From: Pedobacter sp. V48
GTDB taxonomy: Bacteria; Bacteroidota; Bacteroidia; Sphingobacteriales; Sphingobacteriaceae
Assembly (NCBI RefSeq): GCF_000523515.1
Contig: NZ_AWRU01000006.1
Span: 604,253 to 668,252 of the forward strand
Length of the DNA stretch: 64,000 nucleotides
Reading direction: 5' to 3'
Shown here: one piece after another, positions 26,776-35,998 of the stretch
How positions within the stretch are numbered: the first letter of the stretch is position 1
Layout of the letters: each line of letters opens with the position of its first letter
Notes under the pieces: generated by a model
Seen by the model: the letters and a program-made list of their open reading frames with translations, nothing else
The model's database searches: none
Told to the model about the DNA's origin: nothing
Position numbers and translations under genes: made by a program

Positions 26776-28119
26776 ATGGTTCCATTTGACATCGATAATC
26801 AAACTTTAAACGATCTGGAGATATTTGAAAAAGCCACAAGTGAAAAGTGCATTTTCTCGTTTTTCGACTTCAGCTCAACAATAGGAGGGAAAGAGAAGTT
26901 AAGGAGCCTTTTTAATCATCCTCAAACTGATATTCAGATAATTGAAGAGAGAAAAAATCTTATTCAATATCTGTTGAAGTATAATAAAACTATAACCTTC
27001 GATAAGGAAGCACTTGATTTCATTGAATTTTACTTCCGTCAAAATGATAAACCCAATCGGCCGAGAGCTTTAGATATTATAGGGATTACTTCCAGATTTT
27101 TCTTTAAGAACAGTCAGCAACAGTATTTAAGACAACGCGGGGCTCAGGAAGTATTAAAGCTGATCCATTTATTATATGATTTTTGTAGCGAATTAGTTAT
27201 TGAGAACGCTCCTGAACTACTAAAATTACTCCACAATAAAGTTCATGGAATTATAGACAGGCAGCCCGGCATTAAGCACCATAATCAATTAAGACCTGGC
27301 GCTTTTAAACTTTTGGATTTAGAGAAATATGATTTTATAATCAGAAATTCAGAGGTTACAGAAATTAAGGAACTTCTGGAAATTTGTTATTCGTTAGATG
27401 CCTATTTATCCGTTGCAAAATCTGCAAGAACTTACGGTTTGTCATTTCCGGTATTCAATTCTTCAAAGGACAGATCCATTGTCATAAAAGGGGTATTTCA
27501 TTTATTTGTGAAGCACCCAATACCCAACAACATCGATTTCAGTACTGATAAAAATGTTTGTTTCATTACAGGAGTAAATATGGCAGGGAAATCGACCTTG
27601 CTAAAATCTATTGCAATATCCATATATCTGGCCCATTTGGGCTTTCCTGTTCCTGCAGAAAGTATGGAGACAAGCATTTTTGATGGCCTCATTACTACTA
27701 TCAATCTTTCAGATAATTTGAATCAGGGATATAGCCACTTTTATAATGAGGTGTTAAGGGTAAAGCAAGTTGCACAAAAAGTAACCACATCTAAGAATAT
27801 GGTGGTTATATTTGATGAGCTGTTTAGAGGAACGAATGTAAAAGATGCCTACGATGCTTCACTTTCCATCATAACAGCGTTTAGCCAGATCAGAGGGAGT
27901 TTTTTTGTTATTTCAACACATATTATTGAAGTGGCTAAAGAGCTAAATGATAACAGTAATATTAATTTCCGGTTTTTGGAAACTAGAATAATAGATGGAA
28001 AACCCATGTTTACTCATGAGCTGAAAGAAGGTATAACTGATGAACGCATGGGCATGTGGATAATTGAAAATGAGGGGATAATGGAAATATTGAACAATAT
28101 GACAGATTGTAACAAATAA
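26776..28119 (+). CDS. Short MutS-family ATPase
   Basis: A 447-residue protein of the MutS superfamily that keeps the core/lever region and the ATPase but lacks the N-terminal mismatch-recognition domain of MutS. Walker A is GVNMAGKST (residues 266-274), matching the MutS signature TGPNMxGKST, and Walker B is VVIFDELFRGTN (D347, E348), followed by the switch STHIIEVA. The N-terminal 240 residues are helical (IGGKEKLRSLFNHPQTDIQIIEERKNLIQYLL resembles MutS domain III). Such short MutS-like proteins are widespread in Bacteroidota and their role is not established. Standing alone between the PUL and fabF, it gives no operon clue. Confidence 0.85.
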   Translation: MVPFDIDNQTLNDLEIFEKATSEKCIFSFFDFSSTIGGKEKLRSLFNHPQTDIQIIEERKNLIQYLLKYNKTITFDKEALDFIEFYFRQNDKPNRPRALDIIGITSRFFFKNSQQQYLRQRGAQEVLKLIHLLYDFCSELVIENAPELLKLLHNKVHGIIDRQPGIKHHNQLRPGAFKLLDLEKYDFIIRNSEVTEIKELLEICYSLDAYLSVAKSARTYGLSFPVFNSSKDRSIVIKGVFHLFVKHPIPNNIDFSTDKNVCFITGVNMAGKSTLLKSIAISIYLAHLGFPVPAESMETSIFDGLITTINLSDNLNQGYSHFYNEVLRVKQVAQKVTTSKNMVVIFDELFRGTNVKDAYDASLSIITAFSQIRGSFFVISTHIIEVAKELNDNSNINFRFLETRIIDGKPMFTHELKEGITDERMGMWIIENEGIMEILNNMTDCNK

Positions 28120-28146
28120 ATGCCCGCCAGATTTAAGTATTTATGG

Positions 28147-28154
28147 TAATTTTG
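28147..28154 (+). promoter_or_regulatory. Possible -7 promoter element for fabF
   Basis: TAATTTTG fits TAnnTTTG, 104 nt before the chosen fabF start. No TTTG was found 19-21 nt upstream, so it is weak. Confidence 0.3.
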
Positions 28155-28257
28155 CAAGCAAGCATCAGGTGGTTATTGCCCGTGCCGGAACAATTAATAA
28201 CGAAATAACTCGGTGAGTTTAAACAAACGCACCGCTAAATATAAAATAGAAGTGAAT

Positions 28258-29508
28258 ATGAAAAGAGTAGTAGTAACAGGTTTAGGTGCTGTAACCCCGG
28301 TGGGAAATACAGTAAAAGAATTTTGGGACAATATAGTTGCCGGTAAAAGTGGCGCAGCTAAAATAACAAAATTTGATACCTCAAAATTCAAAACCAACTT
28401 TGCTGCTGAAGTGAAAAACTTTGATGCCGAAGCCTATATTGATAAAAAGGAAATCAAAAAATATGATTTGTATACTCAGTTCGCTATTGCAGCCAGCGAT
28501 CAGGCCATCAAAGACTCAGGATTAGACTTTACAACAATGCCTGAAATTGATCGCTATGAAGTGGGGGTGATTTGGGGATCTGGAAATGGTGGTATTGGTA
28601 CTTTTGAAGAGCAATTGAAAGAGTATCATCTTGGTGATGGAACGCCTAGATTTAGCCCGTATTTTATCCCTAAAATGATTGTTGATATTGCCGCTGGTGT
28701 AATTTCAATACGCAATAAGCTTCATGGCCCAAACTATGCTACTGTTTCGGCCTGCGCATCTTCTAACACTGCAATTATCAGCGCTTTTGATTCTATCCGT
28801 TTAGGCAAGGCCAACATTATGGTAGCAGGTGGTTCTGAGGCTGGTATTACTGAATCTTCCGTAGGTGGTTTTAACTCAGCACATGCTTTATCAAAAAGAA
28901 ACGATGATCCTGAAACTGCTTCGCGTCCGTTTGATGTAGACAGAGATGGTTTTGTGATTGGTGAGGGTGCCGGTGCTTTGATTTTAGAAGAACTGGAGCA
29001 TGCTCAAAAAAGAGGTGCGCATATCTATGCGGAAATTGTTGGTGGCGGTATGGCAGCTGATGCTTATCACCTTACAGGTACTCCACCGGATGGTTTAGGT
29101 GCATCTTTAGGTATTTCTAAGGCACTTGCTGACGCAGGAATAACTCCTGATAAAATTGATTATATCAATGCCCATGCAACTTCTACAGGTTTAGGAGACT
29201 CTGGAGAATTGAACGGAATTAAAAAAATATTTGGCGATTTGCCAGTTAAAATTAGTGCAACCAAATCTATGACCGGCCATTTGCTGGGTGGTGCAGGTGC
29301 TATTGAAAGTATAATCAGTATTCTTGCCATCAGAGACGGAATTATTCCGGGAACTATCAACACTAAAAATCTTGATCCTGCAATTCCTGAAGGTTTAAAT
29401 ATTGTATTAGGTAAATCTATTCACCAGCCTGTTAATTACGTACTGAACAACACATTTGGTTTCGGTGGTCACACTGCAACTTCTGTGTTTAAAAATTATG
29501 AGGCATAG
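28258..29508 (+). CDS. fabF: Beta-ketoacyl-ACP synthase II (FabF)
   Basis: A 416-residue condensing enzyme of fatty acid elongation. Start chosen at ATG 28258 (MKRVVVTGLGAVTPVG), the normal FabF N-terminus; the frame opens earlier from a GTG at 28213 but that adds residues absent from the family. The Cys-His-His catalytic triad is C166 in VSACASSNTA, H306 in NAHATSTGLGD and H341 in MTGHLLGGAG. It lies apart from other fab genes. A second, more diverged FabF-like ketosynthase sits at 58915 in the polyketide cluster, so this copy is the likely primary-metabolism enzyme. A strong hairpin follows at 29550-29590. Confidence 0.95.
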   Translation: MKRVVVTGLGAVTPVGNTVKEFWDNIVAGKSGAAKITKFDTSKFKTNFAAEVKNFDAEAYIDKKEIKKYDLYTQFAIAASDQAIKDSGLDFTTMPEIDRYEVGVIWGSGNGGIGTFEEQLKEYHLGDGTPRFSPYFIPKMIVDIAAGVISIRNKLHGPNYATVSACASSNTAIISAFDSIRLGKANIMVAGGSEAGITESSVGGFNSAHALSKRNDDPETASRPFDVDRDGFVIGEGAGALILEELEHAQKRGAHIYAEIVGGGMAADAYHLTGTPPDGLGASLGISKALADAGITPDKIDYINAHATSTGLGDSGELNGIKKIFGDLPVKISATKSMTGHLLGGAGAIESIISILAIRDGIIPGTINTKNLDPAIPEGLNIVLGKSIHQPVNYVLNNTFGFGGHTATSVFKNYEA

Positions 29509-29549
29509 TAAATAATTAATTGTCTTTTACGTAGCGTGGTATTTCCAAC

Positions 29550-29590
29550 TTAACAATAATCGTCTTTCTTGTAAAGACGATTATTGTTAA
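29550..29590. terminator. Perfect 18-bp hairpin after fabF
   Basis: Arms 29550-29567 and 29573-29590 are perfect complements (TTAACAATAATCGTCTTT on the left) around CTTGT. A T6 run follows at 29598-29603. Likely intrinsic terminator of fabF. Confidence 0.8.
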
Positions 29591-29624
29591 AATTGTCTTT
29601 TTTATGAAGATAGTTTTGTGTATT

Positions 29625-29966
29625 ATGAAAGAGACCTTAAAAGAGGTATTAATTCAAAACCAAGAAAGAAACCTTTCTAAAGGGCTTAGGTCGCGCAACA
29701 CAGGTATATCATTGGACCTTGAAAAAATACAAGCTATCATTGGTCCCCGGCGTGTAGGTAAAACTTGAGCAATGCAGTTAGCCATTGAAGAATTAAAGAA
29801 AACCCGCGGTGTATCGCCAGGACAGATTATCTATTTCAATTTTGAAGATGAGCGTTTAACACGGTGTACATATTCTAATAATGCCAGCTTGGAAATGGAT
29901 GTTAAACTGTTAACTCTGTACCAAAGCCCGAATTGGACTTTTGTTCTCCTAAAAATAAAGATTTAA
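29625..29966 (+). pseudogene. Broken AAA_14/DUF4143-type ATPase gene
   Basis: From ATG 29625 the reading frame gives MKETLKEVLIQNQER..., then IQAIIGPRRVGKT followed at once by TGA (29766-29768), and continues in the same frame with AMQLAIEELKKT and GQIIYFNFEDERL. This is the start of a P-loop ATPase of the AAA_14/DUF4143 group (Walker A GPRRVGKT, then the YFNFEDERL strand), normally about 380-400 residues. Here only some 114 codons remain, with a nonsense codon just after Walker A and loss of everything after DERL; the last 35 residues are not recognisable. It is a decayed remnant, perhaps with a large internal deletion. Readthrough of the TGA is very unlikely given the missing remainder. Confidence 0.8.
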
Positions 29967-29975
29967 CTTGCCTGT

Positions 29976-31604
29976 ATGAACATAGAATTCAATAAGAATG
30001 AAGACGTTAATAAACAGTCAGTTTATGACTTAAAAACACGGCTCAAAAAGATATATAAAGGTGGGGGAGAGAAGAACGCGGCTAAACAAAAGGACAAGGG
30101 TAAATTATTGGCAAGAGAACGGATCTCTTACCTAATAGATAAAGAGAGCCAGTTTCTGGAAATTGGAGCTTTTGCTGCAGATGAAATGTATGCTGAGCAG
30201 GGTGGTTGTCCATCGGCCGGTGTGGTTTGCGGTATCGGATATGTATCGGGCAGGCAATGTATGATTGTAGCCAACGACGCGACCGTAAAAGCAGGTGCCT
30301 GGTTTCCTCTGACTGCTAAGAAAAATCTTAGGGCGCAGGAAATTGCAATGGAAAACAGACTGCCGGTAATCTATCTGGTTGATAGTGCAGGTGTTTATTT
30401 ACCTATGCAGGATGAGATTTTTCCTGATAAGGAACATTTCGGACGAATGTTTAGAAACAACGCCATCATGTCGGCCGATGGGATTGTACAGATTTCGGCA
30501 ATAATGGGCTCTTGTGTAGCTGGTGGTGCTTATTTGCCAATCATGAGCGATGAAGCAATGATTGTTGATGGTACAGGTTCTGTGTTCCTGGCAGGGTCTT
30601 ATCTTGTTAAATCAGCAATTGGCGAAGACGTAGATAATGAAACCCTGGGTGGGGCTACTACCCATTGCGAAATATCAGGCGTTACCGACTATAAGCATCC
30701 TAATGATCAGGCTTGTTTAGATAGCATTCGTAACATCATGAGCATGCTGGGTGCACCTCAGGTAGCCGGATTTGATAGGATTAAGCCCGCTTTACCTAAA
30801 CTCGATCCGGAACAAATTTACGGGATACTGCCAGAAAACAGAGAAAAACCTTATGATATGCTCGAGGTAGTTCATCGTTTGGTAGATAACTCTGAATTTG
30901 AAGAATATAAGAAATTGTATGGACAGAGCATCATCTGCGGATTAGGGCGTATTGATGGATGGGCAGTTGGTATAGTTGCCAACCAGCGAAAAGTTGTTAA
31001 ATCTAAAAAAGGGGAGATGCAGTTCGGAGGGGTAATTTATTCGGATAGTGCCGATAAGGCAACACGGTTTATCATGAACTGCAATCAGAAAAAAATCCCT
31101 TTGGTGTTTTTACAGGATGTAACAGGCTTTATGGTAGGCAGCAGATCTGAGCATGGAGGCATCATTAAAGATGGTGCAAAAATGGTAAACGCGGTTGCGA
31201 ACTCAGTTGTGCCTAAGTTTACCATTGTAATAGGAAACTCTTATGGTGCCGGTAATTATGCGATGTGCGGTAAAGCATATGATCCGCGATTGATTTATGC
31301 CTGGCCAAGTGCTAAAATTGCAGTTATGGGTGGCTCGCAGGCTGCTAAAGTATTGCTGCAGATTCAGGAAGCGTCGCTAAAAGCAAAAGGAGAGTTGATT
31401 ACGCCTGAAAAAGAAGAAGAATTGTTAAAAGAAATCACCGATAGGTATAACAGTCAAACTACTCCTTATTATGCTGCGGCAAGGTTATGGGTTGATGGTA
31501 TTATTGACCCTTCAGAGACTAGAAAAGTAATTTCTATAGGTATAGAAGCGGCCAATCAATCGCCTATAAAAAAGCAGTTTAACGTAGGTGTTATCCAGAC
31601 CTAG
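29976..31604 (+). CDS. Acyl-CoA carboxylase carboxyltransferase (beta) subunit, MCC-like
   Basis: A 542-residue biotin-dependent carboxyltransferase. It has both crotonase-fold halves: LVDSAGVYLPMQDEIFPD and GIVQISAIMGSCVAGGAYLPIMSDEA in the first, and VFLQDVTGFMVGS, IGNSYGAGNYAMCG and WPSAKIAVMGGSQAA in the second. The DEIFPDKEHFGRMFRNNAIMSA stretch resembles methylcrotonyl-CoA carboxylase beta more than propionyl-CoA carboxylase beta. This suggests leucine catabolism, though acceptors such as geranyl-CoA or propionyl-CoA are not excluded. No biotin carboxylase (alpha) gene is in the window. It begins 10 nt after the pseudogene remnant. Confidence 0.9.
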   Translation: MNIEFNKNEDVNKQSVYDLKTRLKKIYKGGGEKNAAKQKDKGKLLARERISYLIDKESQFLEIGAFAADEMYAEQGGCPSAGVVCGIGYVSGRQCMIVANDATVKAGAWFPLTAKKNLRAQEIAMENRLPVIYLVDSAGVYLPMQDEIFPDKEHFGRMFRNNAIMSADGIVQISAIMGSCVAGGAYLPIMSDEAMIVDGTGSVFLAGSYLVKSAIGEDVDNETLGGATTHCEISGVTDYKHPNDQACLDSIRNIMSMLGAPQVAGFDRIKPALPKLDPEQIYGILPENREKPYDMLEVVHRLVDNSEFEEYKKLYGQSIICGLGRIDGWAVGIVANQRKVVKSKKGEMQFGGVIYSDSADKATRFIMNCNQKKIPLVFLQDVTGFMVGSRSEHGGIIKDGAKMVNAVANSVVPKFTIVIGNSYGAGNYAMCGKAYDPRLIYAWPSAKIAVMGGSQAAKVLLQIQEASLKAKGELITPEKEEELLKEITDRYNSQTTPYYAAARLWVDGIIDPSETRKVISIGIEAANQSPIKKQFNVGVIQT

Positions 31605-31654
31605 GCGGAATTATAATCTGGAAATCACAATGTTGCCTTTGTTGTGTGCCAGCG

Positions 31655-31686
31655 TTTGACGGATAGCGGGATAAAGCGTAATTTTG
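31655..31686 (+). promoter_or_regulatory. Bacteroidota-type promoter of trxB
   Basis: TTTG at 31655-31658 is followed after 20 nt by TAATTTTG at 31679-31686. The predicted transcription start near 31692 leaves a leader of about 20 nt before ATG 31711. Confidence 0.65.
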
Positions 31687-31710
31687 TACTTTAATAAGAA
31701 AGAAACATAT

Positions 31711-32673
31711 ATGTCAGAAGAAATAGAACACGTTCAATGTTTAATTATAGGTTCAGGTCCGGCAGGATATACTGCTGCAATTTATGCGGCCCGTGCTGAT
31801 CTTAAGCCGGTTATGTATACCGGTATGGAACCTGGTGGTCAATTAACGCAGACTACTGATGTTGATAATTTCCCAGGTTACCCAGGTGGCATTATGGGGC
31901 CTGAGATGATGGAAGATTTCCGTAAACAGGCAGAACGTTTTGGAACTGATATCCGTTTTGGATATGTAAGTTCTGTAGACTTTTCATCTTTGCCTCATAA
32001 GGTAGTTGTTGATGAGATTAAAACCATCACAGCTGATACTGTAATTATCTCCACAGGTGCCACAGCTAAATGGCTTGGTTTACCTAGTGAACAACAATAT
32101 AATGGTTTTGGTGTATCTGCATGTGCGGTATGCGACGGCTTTTTCTTTAAAGGACAGGACGTGGCTATAGTTGGTGCTGGTGATACTGCTGCTGAAGAGG
32201 CTACTTACCTTGCAAAGCTTTGTAAAAAAGTATATATGATTGTGCGCAGAGATGAGTTCAGAGCTTCAAAAGCTATGGTACACAGGGTATTAAATACGCC
32301 AAATATTGAAGTGATTTATAACTCTGAAACCAAAGAAATTCTGGGTAACGGTAAAAATGTTACTGCGGTAAGAATAGTAAACAACCAATCTGGTGCAGAA
32401 ACTGATTTGCCGGTTGAAGGTTTCTTTGTAGCTATTGGCCATAAACCAAATACCGATATCTTTAAAGGATGGTTGGATATGGATGAAACAGGTTATTTAA
32501 AAACAATCCCTGGAACTTCGAAAACCAACATAGAAGGTGTTTTTGCCAGTGGAGATGTTCAGGATCATTACTATCGCCAGGCGGTTACAGCTGCGGGTTC
32601 TGGTTGTATGGCTGCTTTAGATGCAGAGCGTTATCTGGCGGCAAAAGAGCATGAAGTAAAAGAAGTGTTGTAA
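31711..32673 (+). CDS. trxB: Thioredoxin-disulfide reductase
   Basis: A 320-residue flavoenzyme that reduces thioredoxin with NADPH. Start at ATG 31711 (MSEEIEHVQCLIIGSGPAG); an earlier TTG in the same frame falls inside the predicted promoter and is discarded. FAD motif GSGPAG near the N-terminus, redox pair C138-A-V-C141 followed by DG (the CAxCDG motif), NADPH motif VGAGDTAAEEA and the C-terminal FAD motif GVFASGDVQD. Length is normal for low-molecular-weight TrxR. It has its own promoter and a strong terminator, so it is monocistronic. Confidence 0.96.
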   Translation: MSEEIEHVQCLIIGSGPAGYTAAIYAARADLKPVMYTGMEPGGQLTQTTDVDNFPGYPGGIMGPEMMEDFRKQAERFGTDIRFGYVSSVDFSSLPHKVVVDEIKTITADTVIISTGATAKWLGLPSEQQYNGFGVSACAVCDGFFFKGQDVAIVGAGDTAAEEATYLAKLCKKVYMIVRRDEFRASKAMVHRVLNTPNIEVIYNSETKEILGNGKNVTAVRIVNNQSGAETDLPVEGFFVAIGHKPNTDIFKGWLDMDETGYLKTIPGTSKTNIEGVFASGDVQDHYYRQAVTAAGSGCMAALDAERYLAAKEHEVKEVL

Positions 32674-32695
32674 GTAACATTTTAATGAAAATATG

Positions 32696-32725
32696 GGCAG
32701 AATCGCATGGTTCTGCCTTTTTTTT
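32696..32725 (+). terminator. Intrinsic terminator of trxB
   Basis: GGCAGAA (32696-32702) and TTCTGCC (32711-32717) form a 7-bp stem with an 8-nt loop, followed directly by eight T residues (32718-32725). Confidence 0.9.
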
Positions 32726-32791
32726 GCCCATCTTTCTCTAAGATTTTTTTATCTTGGGGCTTGATTTAAAATAAATTATTTAACCTAACAC

Positions 32792-34699
32792 ATGAAAAGA
32801 TTATTATCAGTTGCTCTCGTGGCATTTATGTCTGTGGGTGCATTTGCACAAACAGATGCCAATATGGGCATTATTCCTGCACCCGTATCTGTAATAAAGA
32901 AAAGCGGAGCCTTTAAACTGGACAAAACTGTTGTATTGTTGTCTGCAGATGCAGCTAATGCAAAGATGGCCGATTTGCTAAACGCTTCTATTACCACGAA
33001 GGCAGGATTTGCGCTTAGAGAAACAAATGCTTTAAAAGCAAATGAAAGAGCAATTGTATTGACCTCGGCAGGCGCTGAGAAATTACCTGCAGAAGGTTAT
33101 ACGATTGATATTACTGATAAAAAAATCACGGTAACGGGTAAAGATGCAGGATTGTTCTATGCAGTTCAATCTATGATCCAGTTGATGCCTGAAAAGAAAA
33201 ATAATGAGTTAACGATAAGTGCAGCAGAGATTAACGATTATCCTCGTTTTAAATACAGAGGAATGCACCTTGATGTTGGGCGCCATATGTTCCCGGTAGC
33301 TTTTATCAAGAAGTATATCGATTTAATGTCTCAATATAAATTAAATAATTTCCACTGGCATTTAACCGAAGATCAGGGGTGGAGAATTGAGATCAAGAAA
33401 TACCCTAAACTAACCACAGTTGGTGCAACCAGAAGCGGTACCATTATTGGTCACCACCCTGGAGTAGGTACAGATAACAAAGAGTACAAAGGTTTTTATA
33501 CTCAGCAAGAGGCTAAAGAGGTTGTTGCTTATGCAGCAGCAAGATTTATTAACGTAATTCCTGAGATTGAACTTCCGGGCCATGCTTCAGCAGCAATTGC
33601 GGCTTATCCGGAATTAAGTTCATTCCCTAACAGAGATACTTTTGTTGATGCGAAAACACCTTGGTCTGGTTCCAGAAAAGGAAAGCAAGTGCAACAACAA
33701 TGGGGTGTATTTGATGATGTATTTGTTCCTAGCGACAATACCTTTAAATTTTTAGAAGATGTTTTGGATGAGGTAATCGCGATTTTCCCTTCTAAATACA
33801 TTCATATCGGTGGTGATGAGAGCCCTAAAGAATACTGGAAAGAAAGTGAGTTTTGCCAGAACTTAATCAAAAAACTTGGGTTAAAAGATGAACACGAGTT
33901 ACAAAGCTATTTTATCCAGAGAATTGAAAAACACATCAATGCAAAAGGCCGTTCTATAATTGGATGGGATGAGATTCTTGAAGGAGGTTTAGCACCTAAC
34001 GCTACCGTAATGTCGTGGAGAGGCACAGAAGGTGGTATTGCTGCGGCAAAACAAAACCATGATGTGATCATGACCCCAGGCGGACCTATTGGACTTTACT
34101 TTGATCATAAACAATCTAATTCTGTTGATGAGCCAACAAATATTGGTGGTTTAGCACCTTATTCTTTAGCATATGCTTACGATCCAATGCCAAAAGAATT
34201 AACTGCTGATCAGCAGAAACATATTGTAGGTGTACAGGCTAACCTGTGGACTGAGTATATTCAAACTCCTGAAAAAGTGGAGTATATGATTTTACCAAGA
34301 ATGTTCTCATTATCAGAGATTGCCTGGAGCAAGCTTGATCGTAAGGACTTTAAAAACTTCTCTGAAGAACGCATTCCTGTGCATTTGGCCAGATTAGATA
34401 AAACCAATACCAACTACTGGGTTCCAACTCCGCTTGGCTTAACAACCGAGAAGGTAGTGAATGGTGAAGAGTTTAGTCTTGATTTGAAAGCACCAATACC
34501 AGGTTCAAAAGTATTTTATACTTTAGATCTTACGCGTCCTTCTGAAACCGCTACCTTAGTTAACAGCCCTGTTAAAGTGATTGTTCCTAAGGGAGAAAAA
34601 CGTGTTTTAAAAACTATTGTAATTACTCCAAGTGGTAAACGCAGTGTTGTTACAGAAACAATTTTGAACAATGGTGCTTCGGATGTAAAAACTAAATAG
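32792..34699 (+). CDS. GH20 beta-N-acetylhexosaminidase
   Basis: A 635-residue secreted enzyme that removes terminal N-acetylglucosamine or N-acetylgalactosamine. Signal peptide 1-20 ends VGAFAQ. Then a GH20b N-terminal domain (about 25-155), the GH20 TIM barrel starting YKFRGMHLDVGRH-like FKYRGMHLDVGRHMFP with NNFHWHLTEDQGWR, the substrate-assisted catalytic pair D342-E343 in HIGGDESPKEYW, and a C-terminal chitobiase-like domain (FYTLDLTRPS). Residues for the family mechanism are intact. It is monocistronic or paired with the lipoprotein downstream, and would serve chitin, peptidoglycan or host-glycan turnover. Confidence 0.95.
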   Translation: MKRLLSVALVAFMSVGAFAQTDANMGIIPAPVSVIKKSGAFKLDKTVVLLSADAANAKMADLLNASITTKAGFALRETNALKANERAIVLTSAGAEKLPAEGYTIDITDKKITVTGKDAGLFYAVQSMIQLMPEKKNNELTISAAEINDYPRFKYRGMHLDVGRHMFPVAFIKKYIDLMSQYKLNNFHWHLTEDQGWRIEIKKYPKLTTVGATRSGTIIGHHPGVGTDNKEYKGFYTQQEAKEVVAYAAARFINVIPEIELPGHASAAIAAYPELSSFPNRDTFVDAKTPWSGSRKGKQVQQQWGVFDDVFVPSDNTFKFLEDVLDEVIAIFPSKYIHIGGDESPKEYWKESEFCQNLIKKLGLKDEHELQSYFIQRIEKHINAKGRSIIGWDEILEGGLAPNATVMSWRGTEGGIAAAKQNHDVIMTPGGPIGLYFDHKQSNSVDEPTNIGGLAPYSLAYAYDPMPKELTADQQKHIVGVQANLWTEYIQTPEKVEYMILPRMFSLSEIAWSKLDRKDFKNFSEERIPVHLARLDKTNTNYWVPTPLGLTTEKVVNGEEFSLDLKAPIPGSKVFYTLDLTRPSETATLVNSPVKVIVPKGEKRVLKTIVITPSGKRSVVTETILNNGASDVKTK

Positions 34700-34739
34700 T
34701 AGTTTGCATTGTATAAATTGTATTTACATTAAAAAGTAA

Positions 34740-35363
34740 ATGATGAAATTGATGAAATACTTAATAAAGCAGCCTCTTCTATTTGCGGGGCTGCTTTTAT
34801 TGGCTTCCTGCAGCGACTCTTCTAAGAAGGATACAGATGTAAAACAGAGTGAACCTGTTGCGGCTAAGCAAAAAGGTCAGTTTGTTTTTTACAAGGATAT
34901 AGCAATAAGACCAGGTATCAATTTTGAGGTAGTAAGCTGGGGTAAAGGGGTTGATAGTGTAGGTGGTTACCTGATACTGATGTCCGATTCGCTTAAAAGC
35001 AATTACAAATCGTTTTCTAATGAACGTACTGGCATTATAACTGACGCATGGAACATGGATTTAGATAACGATGGCAATCCGGAAATTTACATCGAGCTAT
35101 TAAGCAAGAAGAATGTTCTGGATCTTAACGTTTTCGAATATTCGGATGGCAATTTTAACAAGATCACTTTCCCGGCATTAAGCGATAGAGCTAAAAAAAC
35201 CTATGCAGGTAATGATAAATTCGTGATCAAGAATGGCGACCTATTCCGCACTTATCCTATCGTAAATTCAAAAGATACTACTCAAAAGGATGGTACTTTA
35301 AAAACATTACAATATAGACTTAGCGGTAATAGCTTCTCTATATCTGAAATAGAGAGTGAATAG
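34740..35363 (+). CDS. Lipoprotein of unknown function with an EF-hand-like loop
   Basis: A 207-residue protein with a clear lipoprotein signal (LLFAGLLLLASC, Cys about residue 24). The mature part is beta-rich and contains DLDNDGNPEIYIE, an Asp-rich calcium-binding-type loop seen in FG-GAP and dockerin-like modules. No enzymatic motif is visible. It starts 40 nt after the hexosaminidase stop with no clear terminator between, so the two may be co-transcribed. I do not recognise the family. Confidence 0.8.
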   Translation: MMKLMKYLIKQPLLFAGLLLLASCSDSSKKDTDVKQSEPVAAKQKGQFVFYKDIAIRPGINFEVVSWGKGVDSVGGYLILMSDSLKSNYKSFSNERTGIITDAWNMDLDNDGNPEIYIELLSKKNVLDLNVFEYSDGNFNKITFPALSDRAKKTYAGNDKFVIKNGDLFRTYPIVNSKDTTQKDGTLKTLQYRLSGNSFSISEIESE

Positions 35364-35365
35364 GC

Positions 35366-35998
35366 TTATATCAGCTTATTGGTTCTTGCCACATTTATGG
35401 CGTCAGCTTTCGAGTTGACGTCTAATTTAATGTAAATGTTCTTTACATGAGTTTTAACCGTTTCTACGTCTATAAACAATTGAGTGGCGATCTGGCCACG
35501 ATCTTTTCCCTCAGCAATTAATTCCAATATCTGCGTTTCTCTTTTGGTAAGCGGCGAGTGCTGGTTTTTTTGGAGAGACATAATTACTTTCTTTGAAACA
35601 TCGGGGCTCATGGGGCCGCCGCCGTGCATTACCTCTTTAATTGCGTCAATTATTTTTGATGAAGGCGTATTCTTGGTGAAATAGCCCGAAGCACCATTTG
35701 CCAATGCGTCCAGTATTATTTTTTCGGTTTCATATACGGTAAGCATAATGATGTAAACATTAGGCAGCATCTTTTTTAGCTGGGGTAAAGCTTCAATGCC
35801 GCTTGTACCAGGCAGCTGTATATCCAATATGATCACATCCGGGTTGTCTTTTGCAATTTTAGGCTTTGCAACATCAAATGAAGGATAAGCATTTACCACG
35901 GTATATGGAGAGGTATTGTCTATCAGGTAGTGGTAGCCTTCTCTGATGGTTTTATCATCTTCAATAATTACAATTCTTGCGGCTTCCTGATTAGGCAT
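35366..35998 (-). CDS. NarL/LuxR-family response regulator
   Basis: A 210-residue two-domain regulator. The receiver has the acidic pair in IVIIEDDKT, phospho-acceptor D59 in VIILDIQLPGTSG, and the conserved Thr and Lys (IIMLTVYE, GYFTKNTPSSK). The C-terminal LuxR-type HTH reads PLTKRETQILELIAEGKDRG...VETVKTHVKNIYIKL. It overlaps the 3' end of the upstream kinase by 8 nt, so the two are translationally coupled and are surely partners. Its target genes are not evident; the divergent AraC gene region at 38940 is one candidate. Confidence 0.95.
   Translation of the reverse strand: MPNQEAARIVIIEDDKTIREGYHYLIDNTSPYTVVNAYPSFDVAKPKIAKDNPDVIILDIQLPGTSGIEALPQLKKMLPNVYIIMLTVYETEKIILDALANGASGYFTKNTPSSKIIDAIKEVMHGGGPMSPDVSKKVIMSLQKNQHSPLTKRETQILELIAEGKDRGQIATQLFIDVETVKTHVKNIYIKLDVNSKADAINVARTNKLI

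Noticed and set aside
29772-29966. Stand-alone small gene
   Set aside because: It is the in-frame continuation of the broken ATPase after its TGA, lacking the Walker A motif, so it is part of the pseudogene.
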